Below, piece by piece: positions 9,466-19,427 of a stretch of DNA of 64,000 nucleotides. The notes under the pieces are model-generated. The model was not told the origin of the DNA, searched no databases, and worked only from the letters and a program-made list of their open reading frames with translations. Position 1 is the first letter of the stretch; each line of letters starts with the position of its first letter. The DNA lies in assembly GCA_016806715.1 (NCBI GenBank), contig CP060531.1, positions 1,659,966 to 1,723,965 on the forward strand, in the 5' to 3' direction. This DNA is from Thermoplasmatales archaeon. GTDB lineage: Archaea; Thermoplasmatota; Thermoplasmata; Thermoplasmatales; Thermoplasmataceae. Made by a program: the position numbers and the translations under genes.

Positions 9466-11580
9466 ACCACCCTCAATGGAGATTTTCTTTGAGCCAATGG
9501 GTATTGGAAAGCTGCCGTGGTGTTCAGGTATAGAATCAATCAATATCTCCTGGGATCTCCACTTCGCTGGAAGGGAGAACTCGATAACATTGCTTGTTGG
9601 ATTGTATATTATCATCAGGTCATCTGCGGCCTGCTTTGCAGAAGGGGTGTCAGTGAGATCCATTTCTGTATGGGCGAGAAGCACCCCTATTGCCCCCAGG
9701 GTAGGGTCTGCCCATTGATCATACCGCATTTCGCTTCCGTCTGCTTTAACCCACATGACATCCTTCTTATTTGTGCCTCTTATGACTGATCCGCTCTGGT
9801 ATTCCCTCCTCCGGAGAGTGCTGTATTTCATTCTGAGGGAAATTGCCATCCTGACAAATTCAATCATCTTCCGCCTGTTTTCATCAATGTTCCAGTTGTA
9901 CCAGCTGATCTCACTATCGTGACAATAGGCGTTGTTGTTTCCCAACTGTGTCCTCATTATCTCGTCGCCACCAAGAATCATCGGCACTCCCTGTGAGGTC
10001 ATCAATGTGAGAAAGAAACTTCTGATCCTCTTGTTTCTTGCCCTGAGTATTTCCGGGTCATCCGTGGGTCCCTCTACACCGAAATTCTCGCTTATGTTGT
10101 CATCAGTCCCGTCCTTCCCGTCTTCAAGGTTTGCGTCGTTGTGCTTGCCGTTGTAGGACACAAGATCCAGCATCGTAAAGCCATCGTGTGCGGTTATGTA
10201 GTTAATACTGGCATGAGGTCTTCTCCCGTTTCCTGCATAGAGATCCGGGGAACCGGAAAGCCTTGTTGCAAATTCACTCAAGTTGTTTCCATGATCTTTC
10301 CAGTAGTGTCTGGTGCAATCTCTGTATTTTCCATTCCATTCAGCCCATAGTACGGGAAATCTTCCGACCTGGTAGCCCCCGGGTCCGACGTCCCAGGGCT
10401 CTGCTATGAGCTTGACCCTTGACAGTATCGGGTCCTGGTGTATTATATCAAAAAATGCGGAGAGCCTGTCGACGTGGAACAGCTGCCTGGCGAGGGTCGC
10501 TGCAAGATCAAATCTGAAACCATCGATGTGCATCTCAGTCACCCAGTACCGAAGGCTATCCATGATAAGCTGCAATACCTGCGGATGCCCAGCATCAAGA
10601 CTGTTTCCAGTACCAGTGAAATCATCATAAAATCTTGGATTTTCCGGATTCAGTTTATAATAGGCTGCATTGTCAATACCCCTGAATGAGAGTGTCGGCC
10701 CAAGCTGATTTCCCTCGCCGGTGTGGTTATACACAACATCAAGAATTATTTCAATGTTGTTTTCGTGCAGGTTTTTGACAAGATTCTTGAACTCATTGAT
10801 CTGTTCTCCGGGATTTCTGTTGTAACTGTACCTTATATCGGGAGCAAAGTACCCTATTGTATTATAACCCCAGTAATTGGAAAGCCCCTTGTTCTGAAGA
10901 TAGTCAGAATCCACTTTCTGATGGACCGGCATAAGTTCCACTGCAGTCACTCCCATGTCGACCAGATACTGCAGAGAAGGCCGGGCCGACATTCCGGCAT
11001 AAGTTCCCCGCAGGTTCTCGGAGATAGAATCCATCAACTTTGTGTACCCCTTCACATGTGTTTCGTAAATTACTGTTCTGTTCCAGGGATGTTTTGGATT
11101 TTTCACTCCCTTCCAGTCGAAGTTGTCTGTGTATACAATTGACTTGGGAACAAATTTTGCATCATCACTGGCGTTGAATGAAAGGTCTTCAGCACCATCT
11201 CCCATCACGTATCCGAAAATATCCTTGCTCCAGTTTATGGGGCTGGATAAAGCCCTGGCATATGGATCAATGAGGAGCTTATTACGATTGAACCTGTGCC
11301 CCTTCTCCGGTGCAAATGGTCCATCCACCCTGTATCCATACATCGTCCCTGCCCCCAAACCGGAAACGTGGGTGTGCCAGACGTGGTTATCAACGTTCTT
11401 TAAGGAAATTATCTCTGATGGAGAAGCATCGTCAGGGTTCCTGTAGATTTCAAGATCAACTGAGGTAGCATTTTCAGAGAATAACGCAAAATTGGTCCCG
11501 TCATCACCGAGGGTTGCTCCCTGTGGGTATGGATTTCCCGTTCGAGCGTTGAGCATAGCGTTGGAATACGTATATTGCAT
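9436..11580 (-). CDS. treX: glycogen debranching enzyme, isoamylase type (GH13)
   Basis: Hydrolyses alpha-1,6 branches of glycogen, supplying linear maltodextrins for TreY. From the ATG at 11580 the protein has 714 residues: a CBM48-like N-domain with NPYPQGATLGDDGTNFALFS, then the GH13 barrel with VELMPVH, LDVVYNHTGEG, GFRFDLAATLAR (nucleophile Asp358), LIAEPWDVG (acid Glu394) and ITAHDGFT. The frame is open up to 11688, but a start there would reach 55 nt into the maltokinase gene and add 36 residues unlike TreX N-termini. It is the last gene of the glgB-glgE-treS-mak-treX operon. No clear Shine-Dalgarno is seen at either candidate start. Confidence 0.92.
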   Translation of the reverse strand: MQYTYSNAMLNARTGNPYPQGATLGDDGTNFALFSENATSVDLEIYRNPDDASPSEIISLKNVDNHVWHTHVSGLGAGTMYGYRVDGPFAPEKGHRFNRNKLLIDPYARALSSPINWSKDIFGYVMGDGAEDLSFNASDDAKFVPKSIVYTDNFDWKGVKNPKHPWNRTVIYETHVKGYTKLMDSISENLRGTYAGMSARPSLQYLVDMGVTAVELMPVHQKVDSDYLQNKGLSNYWGYNTIGYFAPDIRYSYNRNPGEQINEFKNLVKNLHENNIEIILDVVYNHTGEGNQLGPTLSFRGIDNAAYYKLNPENPRFYDDFTGTGNSLDAGHPQVLQLIMDSLRYWVTEMHIDGFRFDLAATLARQLFHVDRLSAFFDIIHQDPILSRVKLIAEPWDVGPGGYQVGRFPVLWAEWNGKYRDCTRHYWKDHGNNLSEFATRLSGSPDLYAGNGRRPHASINYITAHDGFTMLDLVSYNGKHNDANLEDGKDGTDDNISENFGVEGPTDDPEILRARNKRIRSFFLTLMTSQGVPMILGGDEIMRTQLGNNNAYCHDSEISWYNWNIDENRRKMIEFVRMAISLRMKYSTLRRREYQSGSVIRGTNKKDVMWVKADGSEMRYDQWADPTLGAIGVLLAHTEMDLTDTPSAKQAADDLMIIYNPTSNVIEFSLPAKWRSQEILIDSIPEHHGSFPIPIGSKKISIEGGSVTVAREIR

Positions 11581-11633
11581 AATATAGCTTTTGTGTGTAT
11601 GCTGCAACCACTCATTTCCTGAGACTGCATGAT

Positions 11634-13112
11634 TCACGTGATGCCGTGAAACATCCTTGTTATTGCTTTCATTGGAACCCACGCCCATGATGGCCTGTTA
11701 TTGAGTTCATATATCAGCTCATATGCTGCTTTTTCAACCACAAATAACCTTAGGAGGAGTTCGTGGAATTCCTCGTTGCTACCGAGCAGGGTGATACTAT
11801 CGCCCAGCGATTCCCGGTAAGAGCTGATAAAGGTTTTTTCGGACATGTTCCTTAACTCGTCGACGAATTTGCGTTCAACTCCACTGTTCAAGCCGCGGCA
11901 AACAAACTCCAGAAGATAATCGAGGGACCTCAGCATTCCAGCAACATCTTTCACCGGAGGATAAGGCATGATTCTTTCTTCGATGCTGCTCAAGGGCTCG
12001 CCCTCAAAATCTATGACATAGTAACTTCCCTCGGATACCAGCACCTGGCCCAGATGGTAGTCACCATGAACCCTGATCTTCTTTGCCTGGGAAACTCTGA
12101 TTCCAGTCAGGATTCGGTTGCTGATAGTTTCAAGACCTGAAGTATGTATGCCGCTGACGAAACTGGTTTTTAGGAGATGGTCAATTTCAATACTATTCGA
12201 TATCAACTCTCCTGCTGTCTCTAAATATTCCCTTATCCTGGAAATAACTCCGCTGATATCACTTTCCTCAATATCACGGGGCGCGAATGAGGGATCATTG
12301 ACATGGGAGAGCGCTCTGTGCATTCTTCCGGTAAGCCGCCCGAGGCCAGAAGCAGCATGAAGGAATTCGTTCTGAAAGTTCCCAGAATATTCATTATTAT
12401 GGGGCGTGTACCCAAGCAACCCGTCAAAGAGCCTGTTATAATAACTCCACGCGTCAATGGAACCATAAATGAACTCTGATGCATAGGCAACATATATTTT
12501 TCCAGCTTTCCCGGAATAAGTTACATACCCAAGCGGTTTTGGGGTTTCCTTAAATTCACGAAGTTCAGCAAGCCTGACCGGGACTTCAATGTCAGGGTTT
12601 TCACCTCTTTTCAGGTTCCTGTAGCTCTTGATGATAATGGAATTTCCCACTATCAGCGAGCTGTTGCTCTGTTCAGTACTGACAATACGCGACCCAGAGT
12701 TTTCTGGTTTTGTGAAATATGCGGTTTTGGTGAACAAAAGCGACGATGTGCCATCATATAATTTTGAACCGAGCGTGAAGTTATTCATCAGAGAATCGGC
12801 GTAGCTCCGGGACAGGAACGCATCCTTGAGGGCTAAAAAAGAACCATTTTCACTGAACGATCCTATGAACTCGCCCTCGGGAACACTGGATACCTCCACA
12901 GGAATATAATACAGTGCCTCCTGGCCTGTAACATATGAAATCCTGCACATGAGCGCAAGGATCGTGTTGCTGTCGTTAAGGGAAAAAGCTTCAAGGACAT
13001 TCAGTGCGTTTGCTTGCATTGATTTGTGGGAATACCACCTCTGTTTCTCGGCGTATTTCAGTATCAAATGACTGAAATGTTCCTCCATGAACTCCTTTGG
13101 TAGCTTAATCAT
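11634..13112 (-). CDS. mak: maltokinase (Pep2/Mak type)
   Basis: ATP-dependent phosphorylation of maltose to maltose-1-phosphate, linking TreS to GlgE. The fold is the aminoglycoside-phosphotransferase/kinase type. HGDYHLGQVL (about residues 349-358) is the catalytic-loop motif with Asp and His, and IDFEGEP (about 367-373) carries the metal-binding Asp; both match maltokinases closely. The extended N-terminal ~100 residues match the cystatin-like cap of Mak proteins. The ATG at 13112 overlaps the treS stop by 8 nt (ATGATTAA), typical of translational coupling; the frame also extends to 13130. In many bacteria this domain is fused to TreS, whereas here it is a separate 492-residue protein placed immediately after treS. 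Its position between treS and treX supports the assignment. Confidence 0.9.
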   Translation of the reverse strand: MIKLPKEFMEEHFSHLILKYAEKQRWYSHKSMQANALNVLEAFSLNDSNTILALMCRISYVTGQEALYYIPVEVSSVPEGEFIGSFSENGSFLALKDAFLSRSYADSLMNNFTLGSKLYDGTSSLLFTKTAYFTKPENSGSRIVSTEQSNSSLIVGNSIIIKSYRNLKRGENPDIEVPVRLAELREFKETPKPLGYVTYSGKAGKIYVAYASEFIYGSIDAWSYYNRLFDGLLGYTPHNNEYSGNFQNEFLHAASGLGRLTGRMHRALSHVNDPSFAPRDIEESDISGVISRIREYLETAGELISNSIEIDHLLKTSFVSGIHTSGLETISNRILTGIRVSQAKKIRVHGDYHLGQVLVSEGSYYVIDFEGEPLSSIEERIMPYPPVKDVAGMLRSLDYLLEFVCRGLNSGVERKFVDELRNMSEKTFISSYRESLGDSITLLGSNEEFHELLLRLFVVEKAAYELIYELNNRPSWAWVPMKAITRMFHGIT

Positions 13113-14772
13113 CAAAATCGTTCTCGTCAAGGCGATCAGGAACAGTCAGGTTAAGCCAGAAGAACCCTCTTGGCGGCAATGTGAAAAAGTATGGCAGGTC
13201 CCCTATCTGTGGAAACGGTGATTTTGTTATAGCCTCAAGAGGTTTAAGTCCCTTGAATTCAGGCAGGCTAAGCTCGACGTATGTCGGTCTCCTGGATAGG
13301 TTGAAAATGCACAGCATGCGCTGGTCCTTGTATTCTCTCACATATGTCAGGACCCTGCGGTTTTTCTGTTCAATGAACCTTACCTCCCCCCGTCCGAGAA
13401 GTTCAGAATAGTTTTTCCTGACCCTCAACATTTTCTTCATCCAGTTCAGCAGCGACGATCCGGATCTCAGCTCAGATTCCACGTTAACACTTTCATAGTG
13501 ATAGTTAGGGTTGGTTACCACCGGAGAATAAAGCTGTTCATTATCTGCGGTGGAGAATCCGGCATTCCTGTCATATGACCACTGCATCGGGGTTCTGACT
13601 CCGTTCCTGTCTCCAAGGTACACGTTATCACCCATCCCAATCTCATCCCCGTAGTATATGATGGGAGTACCCGGTAAGGAAAGCATCAACGCGTTTAAAA
13701 GCTCCAGGGTAGCCCTGTCGTTGTCCACAAGAGGGGCAAGCCTTCTCCTGATTCCCAGATTAAGCCTCATTTTTGGCAGCTTTGCGTATTCCTTATACAT
13801 AATGTCCCTCTCTTCATCAGTCACCATTTCAAGCGTCAGTTCGTCGTGGTTCCTCAGGAATATCGCCCAGTCACAGTCGTCCGGAGTCGGAAATGTCTGG
13901 TTTATAATGTTAATCAGGGGAAAACTGCTCTCTTTTGCCAGAGATATGAACATTCTGGGCATAAGTGGGAAGTTGAAAGCCATCTGGAACTCATCGCCGT
14001 TTCCAAAGTACTGCTTTGCGTCGCTGGGCCACTGGTTTGCCTCCGCCAGCAGTATAGTTCCTGGGAACTCGTCATCCATCATCTTCCTGATCTCCTTGAA
14101 ATAGGCATGGGTTTCCGGTAGATTCTCACAGCTTGTTCCCTCCCGCTCAAACAGGTAAGGGACAGCATCACACCTGAATCCGTCCAGTCCCATTTTCAGC
14201 CAGTATCTAATTACATTCTTCATCTCCTCCCGAACTTCCGGATTGTCATAGTTCAGGTCCGGCTGGTGCGAATAGAAACGATGCCAGTAGTACTGCTTTG
14301 TGTTTGGCTCCCAGGTCCAGTTTGAGGTCTCACTGTCCACGAAAATTATCCTGACACCGCTGTATTTAAGATCTGAATCACTCCAAACAAACCAGTCTCT
14401 CTTTGGTGAATCCCTGCTCTTTTTTGCATCCTGAAACCATTGAATCTGATCAGATACGTGATTGAGCACAAGGTCCGCAACAACCCTTATGTTGTATCCG
14501 TGGGCTTCAATGATAAAATTCTTGAAATCGTCCATAGTACCGTATTCAGGCTGTATGGAATAGTAGTCAGAGATGTCGTATCCATCATCCCTTAAGGGTG
14601 ACTTATAAAATGGCAGCAGCCAGATTGCATCCACTCCCAGATTATGCAGGTATGGCAATTTGAGGCGAAGTCCGTTAAAGTCTCCGGTGCCGTCGTTTGT
14701 TGAGTCGAAAAAAGATTTTACGGGAACTTCATAAAATACAGCGTCCCTGTACCATAATTTGTTACTGTCCAT
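13105..14772 (-). CDS. treS: trehalose synthase / maltose alpha-D-glucosyltransferase (GH13)
   Basis: Reversibly interconverts trehalose and maltose. 555 residues with the TreS N-terminus WYRDAVFYEVPVKSF, then GH13 motifs VADLVLNHVS, GLDGFRCDAVPYL (nucleophile Asp202), LLAEANQWP (acid Glu244) and FLRNHDE (Asp310), and a C-terminal beta domain ending in the acidic tail that overlaps mak. IYYGDEIGMGDN is also as in TreS. The ATG lies 5 nt after the glgE stop. Oligo-1,6-glucosidases are the nearest alternative, but the motif set, the length and the flanking glgE and maltokinase genes favour TreS. Confidence 0.93.
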   Translation of the reverse strand: MDSNKLWYRDAVFYEVPVKSFFDSTNDGTGDFNGLRLKLPYLHNLGVDAIWLLPFYKSPLRDDGYDISDYYSIQPEYGTMDDFKNFIIEAHGYNIRVVADLVLNHVSDQIQWFQDAKKSRDSPKRDWFVWSDSDLKYSGVRIIFVDSETSNWTWEPNTKQYYWHRFYSHQPDLNYDNPEVREEMKNVIRYWLKMGLDGFRCDAVPYLFEREGTSCENLPETHAYFKEIRKMMDDEFPGTILLAEANQWPSDAKQYFGNGDEFQMAFNFPLMPRMFISLAKESSFPLINIINQTFPTPDDCDWAIFLRNHDELTLEMVTDEERDIMYKEYAKLPKMRLNLGIRRRLAPLVDNDRATLELLNALMLSLPGTPIIYYGDEIGMGDNVYLGDRNGVRTPMQWSYDRNAGFSTADNEQLYSPVVTNPNYHYESVNVESELRSGSSLLNWMKKMLRVRKNYSELLGRGEVRFIEQKNRRVLTYVREYKDQRMLCIFNLSRRPTYVELSLPEFKGLKPLEAITKSPFPQIGDLPYFFTLPPRGFFWLNLTVPDRLDENDFDD

Positions 14773-14777
14773 TCTTT

Positions 14778-16712
14778 CTACCTCTCAATTCTGAGAATGT
14801 GTGCCATTCTCTGATCCGGTGTGAGCCTGACATAACCAGACATCCCCTGCCAGGAATATAATTCTCCTGTAAGCAAATCCCTGACATTGTATGTGTTTTC
14901 TCCACTGATTCCCAGCAATTCCACTGGAACTCTCAGATTGGCGGAATGTACCTCATTGGGGTTGATATTGACTGCGACGAGGATAGCGTTACTTTTGTCT
15001 GAGGATATACGACTGTAAAAAATTATGTTCGGGTTGTTGCTGGGATGGAATTGTAAGTTCCCGAATTCCTGCAATGAACTGTTGTTCATTCTAATATAAT
15101 TGAGCGTGGAAATCAGCTGCTTAATATTGCCCTCACTATCCCAGTCCCGGACCCTTATTTCATATTTCTCAGAATTTAGATACTCTTCGCTGTTTTCTAC
15201 AGCCTCATTTTCACAGAGCTCAAATCCGCTGTATATCCCCCATAGCGGTGAAAGTGTTGCAGCGAGTACAGCCCTGATCTTGAACGCTGCTCTTCCACCG
15301 GTCTGCAGGATCACCGGAAGTATATCCGGGGTATTGGTAAAGAGCATATACCTGAAATGATCAGAAACAGGTGGCGAGGACAGTTCAGTAAAATATTCCC
15401 TAATCTCGAAATCATAATTCCTCCAGGTGAAATAAGTATAGGACATCGAAAAACCGATCTTAGACAACTCATACATCACAGCCGGTTTTGTGAACGCCTC
15501 TGCCAGGAATATAACTCCAGGGTGTTCACTGTGCACTTCCCCGATTAACCATTCCCAGAATTCAAATGGTTTGGTATGTGGATTATCGACCCTGAATATG
15601 CTGACACCCTTGTCTATCCAGAATAAAACAACTCTCTTCAGTTCTGCCCAGAGATTCTCCCTGTCTACGGAGTAAAAATTGAGAGGAAATATGTCATAAT
15701 ACTTCTTGGGAGGATTCTCAGCATATCTAATGCTTCCGTCCGGGCGCCTGAAAAACCAGTCCGGGTGGCTTTTCACATAAGGATGATCCGGAGAGCACTG
15801 GAACGCAAGATCCATGGCTATTTCCATATTGTTTTTACTGGCCTCTTCTATGAGTTCTGAGAAATCCTCCATTGTACCCAGGTCACGGTTTATCGCGTCG
15901 TGTCCTCCATCACTGTTTCCTATAGCCCATGGGCTTCCCGGGTCTTCAGGAGCTGCAGTGCGGGACCCGTTCTTTCCCCTTCTCTGTGAATGTCCGATGG
16001 GATGAATGGGAGCAAGATAAAGTACGTCAAATCCCATCGCTGAAATATCAGGCAATCTTTTGATAACATCCCGGAAAGTTCCGGTGATGCCTGGCTTAGT
16101 TCCCTGAGATCTGGGGAAGAGTTCATACCAGCTAGAAAAACCTGCCCTTTTCCTTTCCACAACCAGCTTGAGAGTTTTATCATATCGCTTGAGGCCAAGT
16201 TTCTCCTGGTATTTCTGTACTACAGATTGCAGGTCAACTCTATTCAGAATCTCAATTACATCCTGCGCGGTCTCACCTGAAATTTTGGCTATTATATCCT
16301 TTACGAGCGATTTTTCCTTTCCGCTTGCCCTTCCCATTATTCCACTCAAAATGTCTACTACAACTGGCAGATCGCTTGATATGCTTTCTCCACTACGATA
16401 CCATGACTTGATATTGTCCAATAAGGTTGCATAAGTATCTATCCAGGATTCTATTGTATACTCATATGTGCCTGTATCCTCAACCTTGAAGCTTCCTGTC
16501 CAGTTGTCATTGTATCCGGGGATCATGTTAGTAGATTTCCATTGACGGGAGCCAATTTTCCTGTATTTTAAGCTAGACCCGATTTTATCTGAGCCATGTG
16601 TAAAAATATCTGCCTCTATCCTGACAGTGTCCCCTACCACCTTTTTAGCCGGGTACTTTCCACAATCAAGCTGCGGATGTACGTTTTCAATTGCAATTCT
16701 AGTGGACTTCAT
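14778..16712 (-). CDS. glgE: alpha-1,4-glucan:maltose-1-phosphate maltosyltransferase
   Basis: Transfers maltosyl units from maltose-1-phosphate to the non-reducing end of an alpha-glucan. 644 residues: N-terminal beta domain (about 1-100), a helical insert of the dimer-forming type (about 100-165), and a GH13_3 barrel. Diagnostic segments are RVDNPHTKPFEFWEWLI (nucleophile Asp376), FLAEAFTKPAVM (acid Glu405) and YAENPPKKYYDIFP; these match GlgE and no other GH13 subfamily known to me. It overlaps the glgB stop by 4 nt (ATGA) and is followed after 5 nt by treS. GlgE is best known from mycobacteria and streptomycetes; presence in an archaeal operon with TreS, maltokinase and GlgB suggests the complete pathway operates here. 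Confidence 0.94.
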   Translation of the reverse strand: MKSTRIAIENVHPQLDCGKYPAKKVVGDTVRIEADIFTHGSDKIGSSLKYRKIGSRQWKSTNMIPGYNDNWTGSFKVEDTGTYEYTIESWIDTYATLLDNIKSWYRSGESISSDLPVVVDILSGIMGRASGKEKSLVKDIIAKISGETAQDVIEILNRVDLQSVVQKYQEKLGLKRYDKTLKLVVERKRAGFSSWYELFPRSQGTKPGITGTFRDVIKRLPDISAMGFDVLYLAPIHPIGHSQRRGKNGSRTAAPEDPGSPWAIGNSDGGHDAINRDLGTMEDFSELIEEASKNNMEIAMDLAFQCSPDHPYVKSHPDWFFRRPDGSIRYAENPPKKYYDIFPLNFYSVDRENLWAELKRVVLFWIDKGVSIFRVDNPHTKPFEFWEWLIGEVHSEHPGVIFLAEAFTKPAVMYELSKIGFSMSYTYFTWRNYDFEIREYFTELSSPPVSDHFRYMLFTNTPDILPVILQTGGRAAFKIRAVLAATLSPLWGIYSGFELCENEAVENSEEYLNSEKYEIRVRDWDSEGNIKQLISTLNYIRMNNSSLQEFGNLQFHPSNNPNIIFYSRISSDKSNAILVAVNINPNEVHSANLRVPVELLGISGENTYNVRDLLTGELYSWQGMSGYVRLTPDQRMAHILRIER

Positions 16713-18910
16713 TCTTTTATCAACTCCTCAGATTCGAACAGGACTGCTCCTAGAGGAGGAAGGGTGATTTCGAGTGAGTTTTTCTTCCCATGCATGCCCT
16801 GGGGAGATGAAAGTTTTCCGCCATAGTTTCCAATGCCGCTTCCGCCATAATCTTTTGAGTCAGAATTAAAGATTTCCTTATAAAAGCCGGTCCTGTTTAC
16901 TCCGATCACGTAGTTATGCCTCGGGACCGGGGTGAAGTTGAAAGCAGCCACAATTTCCCTGGAATTTTCAACGGAATGCCTTATGAAGCAGATAACGGTG
17001 TTATTTGTATCATTGAAGTCTATCCATTCAAAACCCGCGCTGGTGCAATCCAATTCATGAAGCGCTTTCTTATCTCTATAAAGTCGGTTAAGATCGGAGA
17101 CCAGATCAGACAGCTGTCGGCGTCCATAATCGTTGTAACTTGTCCAGTTCAAGCCATCCATGGCGTTCCATTCGCTTTCCTGTGCGAATTCATTTCCCAT
17201 GAATATTAGCTTCTTACCCGGATACGTCATCATGTATGAGAAAAGCAAACGTGCATTTGCCATCTTCTGCCAATGGTCTCCAGGCATCTTCCCGTATATC
17301 GATCCTTTCCCATGCACGACCTCATCGTGGGAAATTGGCAATATGAAATTCTCACTGAATGCATACCAGACAGAGAACGTCAACTTGCCAATGTCGTACT
17401 TCCTGTAAACCGGATCCTTGGAGAAGAAATCAAGCGTATCGTGCATCCAACCCATGTTCCACTTATAATCAAAGCCTAATCCCCCCAATTCAGTGGGTCC
17501 AGTAACTCCACCCCACGCGGTTGACTCTTCGGCTATGAGCATGACTCCTGGAAAACGATCGTGCAATATCGTGGCCAGTTCCTTTATGAACGAGATCGCC
17601 TCAAGATTCTCCCTTCCTCCGTACTTGTTAGGAATCCATTCTCCCTGCTTCCTTGAATAATCTAGATATAACATTGAAGAAACCGCATCAATCCTTATTC
17701 CATCGGCGTGGTATTTATCCACCCAGAAAATGGCGCTTGAGATGAGGAAGTTGCGAACCTCATTCCTCCCGTAGTTGAAAATCCTCGTGCCCCAGTCAGG
17801 GTGTTTTCCTTTTCTTGGGTCTGCATGGTCATAAAGGTGTGTGCCATCGAACATGGAGAGGCCGTACTCATCGTCCGGAAAATGTGCAGGGACCCAGTCA
17901 AGAATTACTCCAATACCATTCCTGTGCAGCGTTTCAACGAAATATATGAAGTCTTCTGGCGTTCCGAATCTGGAAGTTGGAGCAAAATAGTTGACAACCT
18001 GGTATCCCCACGATTCATCAAGAGGATGCTCCATTATCGGCATTAACTCGACGTGGGTAAACCCGGTCTTTTTTATGTAAGTCACCAGATCGTCCGCAAT
18101 TTCCCTGTAGTTTTTGAATGAGCCGGATTCCGACTTCTTCCAGGACCCGAGATGCACCTCGTAAATAGAAATGGGCTTATTCCTTGATCCCGTTTCTGTT
18201 CTCCTGCTCACCCAGTCTTCATCACCCCGCACTGATTGGATATCCTTAACAATCGAGGCTGTCCTCGGACGCTTTTCTGTGAAGAAGGCATAGGGATCGG
18301 TCCGCAGGGTAATGGTTCCTGTTTCCTTGTTTCTCAGTGCATACTTGTAATATTCATTTACCGAGAGCCTTGGAATAAATATCTCCCAGACACCTGACAT
18401 TTTCACGTTTGACATTGGATTCATGCCCTCAGTCCAATGATTGAAGTTGCCTACAAGGGAGACCGATTCTGCATTGGGAGCCCACACAACGAACCTTACA
18501 CCGTTCACTCCGTCGCGTGAAACAGGATGAGCGCCAAGAGTAAGATAACTTTCGTAAAGTTCACCCTTTCCGTATAGGTAGAGATCGAAATCTGAAATTT
18601 GTGGAGAGAAATAATAAGGATCTTCCCGGGTATCCACATACCCGCTCTCATCCTCGTATGAGACAAGATACCTTTCAAAAACTAAATTATGGCTAATGAT
18701 AAGATGGTAAAAACCTCTGCTATCGGAGATCATCTCAAACCTTTTTCCCGAAGGCACTAAATCAATCCATGCCTTCCTTGCAAGCGGAAGGTAAGACCTG
18801 ATTACCGAACTGCCGTCATCAAGTTCATGCAGACCCAGATAGGAATGAGGATTAATTTCACGGTGTTCTTCAATTGCATTCACATAATCGGGATTAATCA
18901 GTAAATTCAC
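16709..18910 (-). CDS. glgB: 1,4-alpha-glucan branching enzyme (GH13)
   Basis: Introduces alpha-1,6 branches into glycogen. It has an N1-type beta domain (about 20-110), a CBM48 domain with VRFVVWAPNAESVSLVGNFNHW, and a GH13_9 barrel with YEVHLGSW, ELMPIMEHP, GIRIDAVSSMLYLDYSR (nucleophile), LIAEESTAW (acid) and LPISHDEVVHGK. These are typical GlgB signatures and the length (about 733 residues) is normal. The longest frame starts at ATG 18949, but that codon lies inside an AT-rich TATA-like element (18945-18960). The GTG at 18910, directly before residues NLLINPDYV, is therefore the likelier start. It is the first gene of the five-gene operon. Confidence 0.94.
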   Translation of the reverse strand: MNLLINPDYVNAIEEHREINPHSYLGLHELDDGSSVIRSYLPLARKAWIDLVPSGKRFEMISDSRGFYHLIISHNLVFERYLVSYEDESGYVDTREDPYYFSPQISDFDLYLYGKGELYESYLTLGAHPVSRDGVNGVRFVVWAPNAESVSLVGNFNHWTEGMNPMSNVKMSGVWEIFIPRLSVNEYYKYALRNKETGTITLRTDPYAFFTEKRPRTASIVKDIQSVRGDEDWVSRRTETGSRNKPISIYEVHLGSWKKSESGSFKNYREIADDLVTYIKKTGFTHVELMPIMEHPLDESWGYQVVNYFAPTSRFGTPEDFIYFVETLHRNGIGVILDWVPAHFPDDEYGLSMFDGTHLYDHADPRKGKHPDWGTRIFNYGRNEVRNFLISSAIFWVDKYHADGIRIDAVSSMLYLDYSRKQGEWIPNKYGGRENLEAISFIKELATILHDRFPGVMLIAEESTAWGGVTGPTELGGLGFDYKWNMGWMHDTLDFFSKDPVYRKYDIGKLTFSVWYAFSENFILPISHDEVVHGKGSIYGKMPGDHWQKMANARLLFSYMMTYPGKKLIFMGNEFAQESEWNAMDGLNWTSYNDYGRRQLSDLVSDLNRLYRDKKALHELDCTSAGFEWIDFNDTNNTVICFIRHSVENSREIVAAFNFTPVPRHNYVIGVNRTGFYKEIFNSDSKDYGGSGIGNYGGKLSSPQGMHGKKNSLEITLPPLGAVLFESEELIKE

Positions 18911-19427
18911 CCATCGAATACGACATAATTTAATATGGACTCTTTGCATAAAAATATTTATGATCCTCTGACCAGAAAGCTCTCAGGTTTACAGTTATTA
19001 AAAGATTCTATCTGTTGTCGTGCAATTATGCAGCAGGAGCCTGACACAGGTATCCGCTCTATATTTGCCGGAAAAGGCTGACAGTGATCAAAATTTTAGA
19101 GCAATATAACAGATCAGATAAAGACGAAAAACAACTATAATTCCCTTGATCTATTCATCCGGCTTTAACAAGGAGTTTCCGGTTTAACGTTTGCTGGCTG
19201 AATCACTACGAGTGCGAATTTCGAGAACGAAGGCACTTTCCCTATATGCTAAGCCGAATGCCTTAAACTAGGTACATCTGAAGGAATAAGCCATTTGACC
19301 TTATCTCATTCTACCTGCCAGCAGGCAGGATAAATACCGGAATATTCCAAGGAATGGTCTGGTTTTATTTCCTTTACTGTGAAAGGGGAATTTCCCACAT
19401 AAAATTATAAGATCCTGGGAATATGAA
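18911..19427. other. intergenic region upstream of glgB operon
   Basis: 517 nt without a convincing gene. The end near 18930-18960 is AT-rich and holds TATA-like elements for glgB. A 6-bp hairpin (CCTGCC / GGCAGG, loop AGCA) lies at 19314-19329, about 100 nt beyond the stop of the minus-strand gene at 19428. No tRNA, repeat array or conserved RNA structure was recognised. Confidence 0.5.

Noticed and set aside
19314-19329. Hairpin CCTGCC/GGCAGG as a terminator or operator
   Set aside because: Only 6 bp, no T-run, and far from the gene ends; not enough to support a function.
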